Below are positions 46,926-58,035 of a stretch of DNA of 64,000 nt, in pieces; within the stretch, counting starts at the first letter, position 1, and every line of letters begins with the position of its first letter. The DNA comes from Dugong dugon (lineage: Eukaryota > Chordata > Mammalia > Sirenia > Dugongidae): positions 8,916,501 through 8,980,500 of the forward strand of contig CM057473.1 in the NCBI GenBank assembly GCA_030035585.1. Direction: 5' to 3'. A model generated the notes under the pieces. It saw only the letters and a list, made by a program, of their open reading frames with translations, was not told the DNA's origin and did no database searches. The translations under genes and the position numbers were made by a program.

Positions 46926-47099
46926 TTAGCCCTGGTGGTGCAATGGTTAAGCGCTCACCTGCTAACCAAAAGGATGGCGGTTCGAATCCACTTGCCACTC
47001 CCTGGAGACCCTATGGCGCAGTTCTACTCTGTCCTGTGGGTTCAGTATGAGTCTATGAGTCAGAACTGACTGGGCGGAAATGGGTTTGGTTTGGTTTTG
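46926..47099 (+). repeat. AfroSINE
   Basis: Head agccctggtggtgcaatgg, A box caatggttaagcgctcac, B box ggcggttcgaatccac, tail ggaaatgggtttggtttgg. A small duplication agtatgagtctatgagtc lies in the body. Confidence 0.93.
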
Positions 47100-47310
47100 C
47101 TTGAAAGTCATACTATTCTTTTGACAAAAATAAACTTCTTAACTTCCCAGAAATTTGAAAATTGCTGAAAACAACTATTTTGTGTTCTGTGCTTCTGCTA
47201 AAAAATAAAAATAAAATTTAACATAAAATTCTGGGCTGTACCATATACTAAGTTCTGTATTTGAAAGCACCAGATATGAGTGATCGTTAGTGTTACGCTT
47301 CTTCCGCTTT
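47100..47310. other. No recognisable feature
   Basis: AT-rich spacer. Confidence 0.4.
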
Positions 47311-47459
47311 CTTATGTGCTGTTGAGTCAGTTCCTACTTATAGTGACCCTATAGGACAGAGTAGAACTGCCCCGGAGGGTTTCCAAGGAGTGGCTGATGG
47401 ATTTGAACTGCCAACATTTTGGTTAGCAGCTGAGCTCTTAACCACTGCACCACCAGCAT
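47311..47459 (-). repeat. AfroSINE
   Basis: Reversed: gtgctgttgagtcagttcc, cctataggacagagtagaac, ggatttgaactgccaaca, ending gcaccaccagca. Confidence 0.9.
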
Positions 47460-47785
47460 TATGCTTAACCTCTTATAAATGATTGCATTCACTAATTCTG
47501 GTCACCATGAAATACTGTTCCACTGTGATTCTTCTTTCCTTTTAATTTTTTGTTATAAAGGCCCAAGAATCTGGTGATTCATTTTCATAACTCCTTTGAA
47601 GCTGAACTTTTTATTGTCTATTCAAATCAATTGTTTGTCCTAGATTTTTCTGGATTCCGCACTGAGAGGCTGTCTCCTCACAAATCAAGCCAAGTTTCTC
47701 CAAATGTTAGTCTCATTATTTCCTGTTTCTAAAATGTCTATTGCATTTCACAATTATTTATAAACTTTTTAATTTGACTATCTAG
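47460..47785. other. No recognisable feature
   Basis: Unassigned. Confidence 0.4.
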
Positions 47786-47796
47786 AGTTTATGCTG

Positions 47797-47999
47797 TGAG
47801 TGTACAAATGGCTAAACGCTCCACTGCCAGCTAAGAGGTTGGCAGTTCACACCTATGTCGAGGTGCCTAGAAAGACAGGCCTGGTGATTTGCTTCTGAAG
47901 GATCACTGCCTTGGAAACCCTATAGAGCAGTTCTACTTTGCACACATGGAGTCACCATGAGTCAGAATCAACTCTATGGCAACCAACAACAACAACAAC
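47797..47999 (+). repeat. AfroSINE, long variant with aacaac tail
   Basis: Body with gatttgcttctgaaggatc and ccctatagagcagttctac, tail caactctatggcaaccaac then (aac)n. Duplication agtttatgctg (47786-47796) against agtttatgttg (48000-48010). Confidence 0.88.
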
Positions 48000-48174
48000 A
48001 GTTTATGTTGAGTGTCTTGGTGCATTTATTCTCACATTCCTAATGATTAGTGCATTTGGGAATGTTATAGGCAAAATGGCCTCCCAAAGATGTCTGTGCT
48101 CTAAACTTGTGAATATATTATGTTATATGGCAGAAGGGACTTCGCAGATGTAATTAAAAAAAGGGACTTTAAAA

Positions 48175-48459
48175 AAAAAAAAAAAAAAAAGTAGGATCAC
48201 GGTTTCTAGCCAATCTGTAAAAGGTGAAACTTTCAATGGTTTTGCCAATTTGTAATGTTAATATATACTGATGACTCTGTAATAGTCTTTGGACTCAGAC
48301 AGACATGGCTGTGGCAGCATGCTTGTCTGTTTTCCCACTTTTGTCTGTTCTGTGATATTTCCTTGAACTTGGACAGACATGGCTTTGGCAGCATGGTTGT
48401 CTGTTTCCCACTTCTGTCCTTTTGAATATATGCCAAATAAAACTTTCTTTTTGCTTTGC
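48175..48459 (+). mobile_element. Small polyadenylated retrocopy of unknown source, inserted in the MLT1 LTR
   Basis: The insert carries AATAAA at 48436-48441 followed 18 bp later by an A run. It is bracketed by a perfect 19-bp duplication aaaaaaagggactttaaaa (48156-48174 and 48460-48478). The target reads TT/AAAA at the nick site, the L1 endonuclease preference, in the orientation expected for a plus-strand retrocopy. It holds two tandem units about 74 bp apart (gacagacatggct at 48298 and 48372). The RNA source is not recognised. An LTR-driven transcript end (R region) or a 3' UTR are possibilities. No meaningful frame. Confidence 0.75.
48298..48430 (+). repeat. Two-unit tandem repeat within the retrocopy
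   Basis: Units begin gacagacatggct, share ggcagcatg, ttgtctgtt and cccactt words, and are spaced 74 bp. Confidence 0.75.
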
Positions 48460-48976
48460 AAAAAAAAGGGACTTTAAAATAGGTAGAGTACCCTGGATTA
48501 TCTAGCTGGGCCCATTTTAGTTACATGAGCCCTTAAAGCAAAGAACTTTCTCTGACTGGAGGCAGAGGTTAAGGGGAAGTCAGAGAGATTCCAAGTATGA
48601 AAAGGATTCAAGGTGCTGTTGCTGTCTCCGAGATGTGGGGTCTCAAATGCAAACGGCAGACAGAGGCCTCTAGGAGGTAAAAGTAGGCTCCAGGTGACAG
48701 CCACTAAAGAAACTGTGACCTCAATTCTACCACCACAGGAAACTGGATTCTGCCAATCACCTGCATGAGCTTGGAAATAAGTTATCCTCCAGTGTCTCCG
48801 TATAAAATCCCTGATCAGCCAACACCTTGCTTTTGACTTTGTGAGACCTGGAACAGGGGAATCATCCAAGCCCACCTGGATTTCTGACCTAGAGAACTGT
48901 GCAATAATAAATGTGTTATGTTTAAAGGGCTAAGTTTGTGGTTATGTATTACGGAAGCAATAGAAAACTAACAGAA

Positions 48977-49357
48977 GAATTCGCTGTTTCTAAACATCAT
49001 TTCTCATTATTGAAAAGAAGTTTAGCTGGAGATGAGAGGTGTTAAAGGTATCAGTGCCAAATGGAGGCTTTCTGCCATCTCTATTCAGAAGAATGTTAAA
49101 GAGCACCAAGTGGGGAGGGGAAATGGAGAAACTGGATATTTTTTGAAGCTGTTTATATTCCTATCAAATGGTGGTGGTGGAATCTTCTCTCTCCCACCTG
49201 TGAGGTGGCTCCTTTCAAGCCCAGTGGGATGGCGAAACTGACCAATCCCTTTGGTGTGCCATAATTACCATATCTGCACGGTCTCGTCCAATCATGTGGG
49301 TGTGAGTTACAAGATCATTGCTGGAAAGATCACACACAAAAGTGATCGATCACACCG
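48977..49357. other. No recognisable feature
   Basis: Unassigned. Confidence 0.4.
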
Positions 49358-49592
49358 AAAACATGTTATCAAGAGGGACCAGTCCCTGGAGAAGGCCATC
49401 ATGCTTGGTAAAATAGAGGGTCAGCGAAAAAGACGAAGACCCTACATGAGCTGGATTGACACAGTGGCTGCAACAATGGGCTCAAACACAGCAACGATTG
49501 TGAGGATGGTATAGGACCAAGCAGCACTTTGCTCTGTTGTGCTCTTGCATTGCTATGAGTCGGAACCGACCCGACAGCACCTAACAACAACA
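49358..49592 (+). mobile_element. RTE LINE 3' fragment
   Basis: It matches the RTE end: gggaccagtccctggagaag, then tggctgcaacaatgggctca, gtgaggatggtataggacc, then cggaaccgacccgacagcac and an aacaacaac tail. Its left portion encodes the C-terminal RT-ORF remnant. Confidence 0.88.
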
Positions 49593-49726
49593 GTTAAAAA
49601 CAATGGTGGCGAGCTTATGTAACCAAACACTTACCCTGGAGCAGTTATTTTGAATAAATGAGTTAATGTCAGTGGATTTCAACTCTTAAATTTCAACAGA
49701 AAAGATACATTAAATACTCACTTGAC

Positions 49727-49911
49727 CAAATCAGAAAATCAAACCCTTTGCTGACAAGTCAACTGCAACTCACAGCGACCTATAGGACAGAGTAGAACTG
49801 CCCTATATGGTTTCCAAGGCCACTTTATCTCATGGAGTGGTTGGTGGGTTTGAACTGCCCACCTTTCGGTTAGCAGCAGAGTGCTTTAACCAGCGTGCCA
49901 CCAGGGCGCTT
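49727..49911 (-). repeat. AfroSINE
   Basis: Reversed: tcaaaccctttgctgacaag, acctataggacagagtagaa, gggtttgaactgcccacc, ending gtgccaccagggcgct. Duplication actcacttgac (49716-49726) against actcagttgac (49912-49922). Confidence 0.92.
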
Positions 49912-50758
49912 ACTCAGTTGACAAATGCATAATTTTCCAAAGAGAAAGGGTGAGAAAATTGCTTTTAATTTCAACCTAGATCTCTTCCTACAACTTGCTG
50001 GTTTCTCCTTTTCAGGCATTTGAAAATTATGATCAAGCAAAAGCTAAAAACTTGTGTTTCATTTTTCATATATATTGTAGACCTTTTCCTTCAGCTTTCT
50101 TTATTGTCCCTATTTAGTCAGTTTCTAACTTGAGGGTACTGTCCCATTTTGTATTTACTTTTGTAATGTCTCTATCGGACGAAACAGAAATTGAAAAAAA
50201 AGAAAAAAAACCAGAAGTCAATTGGTTAAATGTTATACATTTTTAACTGTTAAGGCAATATTTTAAAACAACAACAGTACAAAAAAAAAGACGGGAGGGG
50301 GGGCAGATTTTGTCACCAAGTAAAATGATTAGAAAACTGTTTTAACATTATGTCAAAAACTAATTTACCTCTTTCCCCTAATATAATTTTTTCATTCTTT
50401 TCAAATTTCCCAAAAATATCTATACCAGTTAGGAAATAAGTCTTTCATACATTATTGTCAAATAAGTTTCTTTTCTTTTGCAATGTCTCTGAATCAATGC
50501 ATGTCATTAAAAAAGCACTAATAAATGTTATATGATTCATTAGGATATGAGAGTATACAGAACAAGAATATTGTAACTGTTAAATTCTGCAGATTCCCTA
50601 GATTATTACAAGATATATTTGAATTATAGGTAGCCAAGGAATAAATAAAGAACTGTAATTTCTATATTTGTTTTTATTTTTTTTTCTGATATGGACCTCA
50701 TTTTTGTTTTATTAAGAAATGAAGACTCCTATATATACTATGACCTGTCTCCACCACG
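49912..50758. other. No recognisable feature
   Basis: AT-rich with several A/T runs. Confidence 0.45.
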
Positions 50759-51129
50759 CATCTGTCAGTCTGTTGTACTGTGATGGTTTGCATGTTGCTG
50801 TGATACCAGAACTTTTGCCACCGGTATTTCCAATACCAGAAGGGTAACTCATGATGGACCAAGTTTAGCGGCACTTCCAGGCTAACGTAGACAAGGAAGA
50901 AGAACCTGGCATTCTACTTCTGAAAAAATCAGCCAGTGAAAACTTTATGAATAGGAGCAGAGCATTGTCTGATATAGTGCTGGAAGATAAGCCCCATAGG
51001 TCAGAAGGCACTCCAGGTACAACCAGGGAAGGGCTGTCTCCTCCAAGTAGAGTTGATCTTAATGGTGTAGATGGAGTCAGGCTTTTGGGACATTCATTTG
51101 TTGATACGACATGACTCAAAACGAGAAGA

Positions 51130-53933
51130 AATAGCTGCTAACATCCTTTAATAATCGGAACTTGGAACGTATAATGCATGAATCTAGGAAAATTAGAAAC
51201 CATCAAAAATGATGATATCCTAGGCATTAGTGAGCTGAAATGGACAGGTATTGGCCATTTGGAATCAGACAATCATATGGTCTACTATTCCGGGAATGAC
51301 AAATTGAAGAAGAATGGTGTCACGTTCATTGTCACAAAGAATATTTCAGGATCTAACCTGAAGTTAGACTGACACAGTTGTTGAAAAATGAGCTCAAGTA
51401 TAACAACAATTGTGAGGATGGTGCAGGACTGGGAAGTGTTTTGTTCTGTTGTACATAGGGTGGCCATGAGTCCAAACCAACTTGATGGCACCTAACAGCA
51501 GCAACAACTTGAAGTACAATGGTGTCAATGATAGGATAATATCCATATGTACAAGGAAGACCAGTTAATATGACTATTATTCAAATTTATGAACCAGCCA
51601 CTAACGTCAAAGATGAGGAAATTGGAGATTTTTACCAACTTCTGCAGTCTGAAATTGATAAAAAATCCAGTCAACATGCACTGATAATTACTGGTGATTA
51701 GAATGCAAAAGTGGGAAATGAAGAAAGATTAGTAGTTGGAAAACTACCCCAGGATAGCATGATATAATTTTGCAAGACCAATGACTTCATTGCAAATACC
51801 TTTTTTCAACAACATTAATGGCAACTATACACATGGGCCTTGTCAGATGGAATATACAGAAATCAAATCGACTACATCTGTGGAAAGAGATGGTGGAAAA
51901 GCTCAATGTCATTAGTCAGAACAAGGCCAGGGGCCAACTGCAGAACAGACCATCAATTGCTCATATGCAAGTTCAAGCTGAAGATGAAGAAAATTAAAAC
52001 AAGTCCATGAGAGCCAAAATACGACCTTGAGTACAAACCAGCTAAATTTGGAGACTATTTTAAGAATAGATTTGACACACTGAACACTAATGATTGAAGA
52101 CCAAATGAGTTGTAGGAAGACATCAAGGACATCATACGTGAGAAAAGCAAAAGGTCATTAAAAAGAAAGAAAAGACCCAAACAGATGTCAGAAGAGACTC
52201 TGAAACTTGTTTCTGAACATAGAGTATTTAAAGAGAATGGAAGAAATGACAAAGTAAAAGAGCTGAACAGAAGATTTCAAAAGGCAGCTCCAGAAGACAG
52301 AGTAAAATGTTATAATGAAATGTGTAAAGACCTGGAGTTAGAAAACTTCAAAAGGGAAGAACAAGTTTGGCATTTCTCAAGCTGAAGAAATTGAAGAGAA
52401 AATTCAAGCCTCGAGTTACAAGTCTGAAGGATTCTATGGGCAAAATATTGAATGACACAGGAAGCATCAAAAGCAGATGGAAGTAATACACAGAGTCATT
52501 GTACGAAAAAGGATTGGTCAATGTTCAACCATTTCAGGAGGTAGCATATGATCAAGAATCCATGGTATTGAAGGAAGAAGTCGAAGCAGCACTGAAGGCA
52601 TTGGCAGAAAACAGGCCTCCAGGAATTGAGAGAATACCAGTTGAAATATTTCAGCAAAGGAATGCAGTTCTGGAAGTGCTCACTTGTCTATGCCAAGAAA
52701 TTTGAAAGAGGGCTACCTGGCCAACTGACTGGATGAGATCCATATTTGTGCCCATTCCAAATAAGAGTGATTCAACAGAATGTGGAAATAATTGGACAAT
52801 ATCAATAATATCACACACAAGTAAAATTTTGCTGAAAATCATTCAAAATGGGTTGTAGCAGTATATCGACAGGGAACTGCCATAAATTCAAGCCAGATTC
52901 AGAAGAGGATGTGGGAGGAGGGACATCATTGCTGATATTAGATGGATCCTGGCTGAAAGCAGAGGATACCAGAAAGATGTTTACCTGTTTTTTATTGACT
53001 AAGCAAAGGCATTCGACTGTGTGGATCATAAAAAAAATATAGATAATGTTGCAAAGAATGGGAGTTCTAAAACACTTAACTGCGCTCATGCAGAACCTGT
53101 ACATAGACCAAGAGGCAGTCATTGAAACAGAGCAAAGGGATACTGCATGGTTTAAAATCAAGAAAGGTGTATGCTAGGGTTGCATCTTTTCACTATACGT
53201 ATTCCGTCTGTGTGCTGAGCAAATAATCCAAGAAGCTGGACTGTATGAAGAAGACTGTGGCATCAGGATTGGAGGAAGACTCATCCACAACCTGCGATAC
53301 GCAGACGACATCACCTTGCTTGCTGAAAATGAAGAGGACTTGAAGTGCTTTGTGATGAAGTTCAAAGACTACAGCCTTCAGTATGGATTACACCACAACA
53401 TAAAGAAAACAAAAATCTTCACAATTGGACCAATAAGCAACATCATGATAAATGGAGAAAAGATTGATATTGTCAAGGATTTCATTTTACTGGGATCCAC
53501 AATCAACGCCCATGGAAGCAGCAATCAGGAAATCAAATGATGTACTGCATTGGGCAAATATGCTGCAAAAGACCTCTTTAAAGTATTAAAAAGCAAAGAT
53601 ATCGCTTTGAGGACTATGGTGTGCCTGAACCAAGCCATGATATTTTCAATTGCCTCATATGCATGGGAAAGCTGGACAATGAATAAGGAAGACGGAAGAA
53701 GAATAGATGACTTTGAATTATGGCGTTGGCCAAGAATATTGAATATTTCATGGATTGCCAGAAGAACGAAGAAGTCTGTCTTGGAAGAAATACAGCCAGA
53801 GTGCTCCTTGGAAGCAAGGATGGCAAGACTTCATCTCATGTACTTTGGACATGTTATCGGGAGGGATCAGTCCCTGGAGAAGGACAGCACGCTTAGTAAA
53901 GCAGAGGTTCAGCAAAAAGAGGAAGACCCTTGA
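51130..53933 (+). pseudogene. RTE ORF (APE endonuclease plus reverse transcriptase), broken
   Basis: Endonuclease start: ELKWTGIGHLESDNHM and the preceding NLGKLETIKN (51178-51372). It is then cut by the nested tail and resumes with decayed frames. Linker and RT are scattered over 52185-53161. The catalytic box RYADDITLLAENEEDL is intact at 53295 onwards (YADD at 53298-53309), followed by open frames 53316-53540 and 53550-53933 holding LQYGLHHNIKK and WTMNKEDGRRIDDFELWRW. The two C-terminal frames are adjacent and in the same register (one TGA at 53538). The stop at the end of the nested tail and several frameshifts exclude activity. Confidence 0.88.
51364..51505 (+). mobile_element. Truncated RTE tail nested in an RTE
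   Basis: A copy of the RTE 3' end (actgacacagttgttg, gtgaggatggtgcaggact, ccaacttgatggcacctaac, gcaacaac) sits inside the endonuclease region. Duplication aacctgaag (51355-51363) against aacttgaag (51506-51514). Removing it restores the register of the surrounding element as compared with the copy at 37621. Confidence 0.88.
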
Positions 53934-54082
53934 GGAGAGGGATTGACATAGTGGCTGCAATAATCGGCTAAAACATAACAATGCTTGTGAGTACGTTGCA
54001 GGACCGGGGGGTGTTTCATTCTGTTGTACATAGGGTCACTATAAGTCAGAACCAACTCGGTGGCATCTAACAATAACAACAG

Positions 54083-54469
54083 CACCTGTCTATCTGTTTG
54101 TCGTACTATGGTGGCTTGTGTATTGCTATGATACTGGAAGTTATGCCACAGTATTTCAAATACCAGCAGTGTCACCCATGGACAGGCTTCAGTTGTGCTT
54201 CCAGACTCAGACAGACTAAAAATAAAGACCTGGTGATCTACTTAAAATTAGCCAGTGAAAACCCTATGGATCACAAAAGAATATTGTTCAATATAATACT
54301 GGAAGATGAGCCCCCTAGGTTGGAAGGCACTCAAATACACAGTAGCAGCAACAATGGACTCAAGCACACCAACAATCACGAACGCGGGATAGAGTGAGCA
54401 ACATTTCATTCTGTTGTACGTGGGGTTGGCACGAGTTGGAGCCAATTCAGTGGCAACTGACAATGACAA
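54083..54469 (+). mobile_element. Internally deleted 387-bp RTE derivative
   Basis: The first ~260 bp match the 5' leader of the long RTEs (ctgtttgtcgtactatggtg, gccagtgaaaaccctatgg, gaagatgagccccctaggtt). At about 54342 it jumps to the 3' end (agcagcaacaatggactcaa, cattctgttgtacgtgggg). About 2.8 kb including all coding sequence is absent. It begins directly at the tail of the preceding RTE. Confidence 0.85.
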
Positions 54470-54532
54470 ATATATACTAAAATTTAGAATTCTAGCATGT
54501 CTGTAATTTTTTTGAGCCATTATTTTCTGTGT

Positions 54533-54650
54533 CATTCATTCATTTGTTCATTCATTCATTTAGCAGGTATTTGTTGAGCATCTACTATATACTAGCCACT
54601 GTTCTATATTCTAGGGAAATAATGGAAAAAAATGACAAAAAAACTATCTT
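54533..54650 (+). repeat. Probable L2/MIR-type fragment
   Basis: A (cattcatt)n lead, then aggtatttgttgagcatcta and ctatatactagccactgttc, common to MIR/L2-type repeats. Confidence 0.45.
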
Positions 54651-54810
54651 CATTGGGTCAATATTATAGGTGGCAATGTGTATCTAATAAGTGTTACAGT
54701 GTAACTCAAAATAGATTATGCCTATATATTTCTATGTAGTTGACAATTTAGTTCATTTAAAAATACTGTAATTTTTATGTACCAACTTTTAAAAAAGTAA
54801 AATCACCATC

Positions 54811-55327
54811 TGTCTTAGTTATCTAGTGCTGCTATAACAGAAATACCACAAGTGGATGGCTTAACAAACAGAAATTTATTCTCTCACAGTTTAGGAGGCT
54901 AGAAGTCTGAATTCAGGGCACCAGCTCCAGAAGGCTTTCTCTCTCTCTCAGTTCTGGGGGAAGGTTCTTGTCATCAATCTTCCCCTGGTTTAGGAGCTTC
55001 TGAGCACAGAGACCCCAGGTCAAAAGGACGTGCTATTCTCCTGGTGCTTCTTTCTTGGCGGCATGAGGTCCCTCTCCTCTGCTTGCTTCTCTCTTTTATA
55101 TAGCAGAAGAGATTGACTCAAGATACAACCTAATCCTATAAATTGAGTCCTGTCTCATTAACGTAACTGCCTCTAATCCTGCCTCATTACCATCATAGAG
55201 GTTAGGATTTACAACACCTAGGAATATTGTATCAGATGACAAAATGGTGGACAACCACACAATGCTGGGAATCATGGCCTAGCCAAGTTGAGACTCTTTT
55301 TTGGGGGAACACAATCAATCCATAACA
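54811..55327 (-). repeat. Solo LTR, type B (MLT1-like MaLR)
   Basis: Plus-strand reading runs tgtcttagttatctagtgc to tcaatccataaca. On the minus strand this is TGTTATGG...AAGACA with the AATAAATTTCTG polyadenylation region and the mid block aacttggctaggccatgatt. Flanks ccatc (54806-54810) and ctatc (55328-55332) fit a 5-bp duplication with one change. Same type as the left LTR of the provirus 2.2 kb away. Confidence 0.85.
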
Positions 55328-55474
55328 CTATCCCATCCCTCCTTTCATTTACCTGTTTTTTTGTTTGTTCATTTGTTTGTTTTCAAGGTAAAGTAATAGC
55401 AACAAAAAGGCAAAACAAATATACACAAAAACTAACCCAGAGTATGTAGGAACAAACTGCTTACCTTGGATGAG
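55328..55474. other. No recognisable feature
   Basis: Short unassigned spacer with (tttg)n-like sequence. Confidence 0.4.
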
Positions 55475-55590
55475 CAACTATTATTTTTTTCCCATTTTAC
55501 AGCTGGAAAATGAGAGCCAGACAAAGGTTAAGTAACTTGCCTGAGGTCACCCAAATGAGTCCCAGTAGAGTCTGGGCTCTAACTCACAAG
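55475..55590 (+). repeat. MIR fragment (core to 3' region)
   Basis: tcccattttacagctggaaa, then gttaagtaacttgcctgagg and agagtctgggctctaactc follow the MIR consensus order. Confidence 0.75.
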
Positions 55591-56594
55591 TTCCCTGTGG
55601 TTGGGCCACAAGTTCACAGCTGCTGGCTCACAGCAGCTTCCGGAACAGACTGGAGTTTTCCTGTAAGCCCTAGAGAGCTTTCCTGTAAGCCCTAGAGAGG
55701 GTTAGGATGTTACATTGACAGAAATGCCTTCAGAAACCAGCCTAGGAGGCAGATCAGCAACCTGGAGTTCTTATTGCTTTAACCATTCCCCCCACATTGA
55801 GGAAATTCACAGCAAGGTAAGTCTTGCCAAAAAGTAGAGAAGCAAGAAATACAATTCTAGAAAAATATCATGGCTTCATGTCCAAGGATAAAAATTCAAA
55901 GTTTGTAAAGCCTGGAAAAATTAACTTTTTATTTCCTGCAGTAGAAGTCCTGAAATTAAATTTAAGACTCCTAACGGTTTTCTGACAAATATTTTTTTGC
56001 TTTTCTGTAAATCCCAAATGAGAAAACACTATTTCCAAATTCCAATTGGAACCAGACTGGTGATTGACTGTGTTTCGCAGCTCTAGGATTCAATGTGCCA
56101 TAGACTGAAACAGTTATGCCTGGGAGTTTGAAGATAGACCAACTTGGATCCGGGTACAGCTAAAGCAATCCCAAATCCTCTGGCCCACAAAACGTAGTGT
56201 TTCTTGCCCTGACGGATCGTAGTGCACTTGGGTGGGCTGAGGAGCTGTGAAAGCAAAACAAAATCAAATGCTTTTTTGAATTGATTCAAACAGCTGGATT
56301 GCTAATATTTAACACATGAAAATAATGATATTTAAACTTACGTTGCAAAAAAAATTAACAAAATGTTTTAAAAATTCATTAAAACCATACTGAGAACTCC
56401 AGATCCAGCAGAGAGAATAGCCTCATCAGTGAGAATGCGGGCACCCTCCTGTGTCTCTGAGGGAAGAAGAGGTTACATTCTGTTCCAATGAGAAATGTGG
56501 TTCTTTAGTTTGCTACCCCTCTCTCCGCCCAGTTCTACTGTGGACTCAGATGCCTAACACCCACAGATTCATCGAACAGATACTCAACATTTAA
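55591..56594. other. No recognisable feature
   Basis: About 1 kb. The duplicated phrase ctgtaagccctagagag (55660s and 55690s) is a small local repeat. The 68-codon minus frame at 56083-56289 shows no domain. Confidence 0.5.
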
Positions 56595-56801
56595 ACCAGT
56601 TGTTATTCAAGTTGACTCTGACTCATGGAGACCCCATATGTGTCTGACTAGAACTGTGTTCCAAAGGGTTTTCGATGACTGATTTTTCAGAAGTAGATCA
56701 CCAGGCTTTTCTTCCAAGGAACCTCTGGGTGGACTGGAACCTCTAAACTTTCTGTTGGCAGCTGAGTGCTTGAACCGTTTGTACCACCCAGGGACTCCTT
56801 T
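56595..56801 (-). repeat. AfroSINE, long variant
   Basis: Reversed: gttattcaagttgactctg, atatgtgtctgactagaact, ggctttt...ccaagg module, ending ccacccagggactcc. Perfect 9-bp duplication aacatttaa at 56586-56594 and 56802-56810. Confidence 0.88.
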
Positions 56802-56831
56802 AACATTTAACAGATATTTGAATAATTAAAT

Positions 56832-56935
56832 TTCATCTGTCTAGCCCTGTTTTAGGCGCTAAGAAAACAGCAATGCACAAAAGAACAAGAAAACTCTCTG
56901 CCCTCGTGGAGCTTACATACATAATGTACATATAA
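56832..56935 (+). repeat. Possible L2/MIR3-type fragment
   Basis: ctagccctgttttaggcgct, then ctctctgccctcgtggagct and tacatacataatg match the frequent L2/MIR3 phrase order. Confidence 0.4.
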
Positions 56936-57547
56936 ATGGAGGCTAAGTAACATGGTGCAAATTATGTCTGTAAAGATAGGAATTCCTATATCAAAAAATC
57001 AGCGCTGGTGATGTGGCTACAGGAAGTACTGAGCAGGGTATCTTGAAGCCATTGTGTATAATGGCTTCAGTGTTGCACACACATTGTAGGTTTAGTTGGC
57101 ATAGTTGTGCAAGGAGGTTACTGATGGAGATTATGGAGAGAGAAGGGCTAAAAATCTCTATCCTCTGACTTTGTCACCGAATATAGTCAGTTATTCCCTT
57201 ATCTGGATATATTAAATATTTTAGAACATAAATTGTTATTTAAAATAGTTTCCTCTGTAAAGTATACTGACAGAGAGGAAAAGACATCTCTTCGACAACT
57301 GTGCCACCCTGGTGTCACAAAAACAGAAATTTTGCTTTCTGAAGAAGCTAAAAATGAAAATCCTGAAGTCATTATTCCCTCATTCATCTCCTGTATACAA
57401 TCATCAGGTACTATTATCTGTTGCTGCCTTTCACAGCTGTCACCACGTATGTCGCCTTAAGCCAACCTGAATGCAAATGGCACCGACTCATCTCTTTGAT
57501 TCCAGGCTGCCTTCACTTCAAGTCTTCCTGCCCTACCAATGTGCTTA
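56936..57547. other. No recognisable feature
   Basis: A 75-codon frame (57233-57460) has no domain I recognise. No repeat identified. Confidence 0.45.
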
Positions 57548-57552
57548 AATAC

Positions 57553-58035
57553 TGTCTTCATCATCTAGTGCTGCTACAACAGAAATACCACAAATGGATG
57601 GTTTTAACGAAGAGAAGTTTATTTCCTCCCAGTCAAAGTAGGCTAAAAGTCCAAATTCAGGGCGTCAGCTCCAGGGGAAGGCTTTTTCTCTCTCTGTCGG
57701 CCTTCTCATCAATGTTCCCCCGGACTAGGAGCTTCTCGACGCAGGGATCCCGGTCCATAGGTTGCGCTCTGCTCCTGGCACTGCTTTCTTGATGGTATGA
57801 GGTCCCTCTGTCTCTCTGCTCACTTCTGTCTTTTATATCTCAAGAGATTGCCTCAGGACACGATCCAGTCTTGTAGACCCAGTCCTGCCTTACTAACACA
57901 ACTGCCACCCATCCTCCCTCATTAACATCATAGAGGCAGGTTTACAACATATAGGAAAATCACACAGTACCAGGAATCATGGCCTAGCCAAACTGATACA
58001 CACATTTTTGGGGGGACATAATTCAAACCATGACA
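57553..58035 (-). repeat. 3' LTR, type B
   Basis: Minus-strand start TGTCATGGTTTGAATTATG, containing GGCTAGGCCATGATTCC and an AATAAACTTCTC polyadenylation region, and ending GATGATGAAGACA. It resembles the solo LTR at 54811-55327. Confidence 0.85.

Larger units (their letters stand above)
48063..48976 (+). repeat. MLT1-like LTR (ERVL-MaLR), split by a retrocopy
   Basis: Left arm: tggcctcccaaagatgtctg, gtgaatatattatgttatat, gcagaagggacttcgcagat. Right arm: accctggattatctagctgg, tacatgagcccttaaagc, ctagagaactgtgcaataat (polyadenylation region), ending gaagcaatagaaaacta. The two arms join when the insertion 48175-48459 and one 19-bp duplication are removed. Non-coding. Confidence 0.8.
50759..54082 (+). 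mobile_element. Near-full-length RTE LINE with a nested RTE tail, inactivated
   Basis: Same organisation as the copy at 37621 and homologous throughout. It starts at catctgtcagtctgttgtac after the cacg and ends accaactcggtggcatctaac with an aac-type tail. A 142-bp truncated RTE tail is inserted in its 5' half. The next RTE derivative begins at its very end. Confidence 0.9.

Noticed and set aside
46706-47050. 114-codon frame with a donor-like ttcttacctg near 46813 on the opposite strand sense
   Set aside because: The frame continues into an AfroSINE and has no domain. A single donor-like word is not evidence of an exon.
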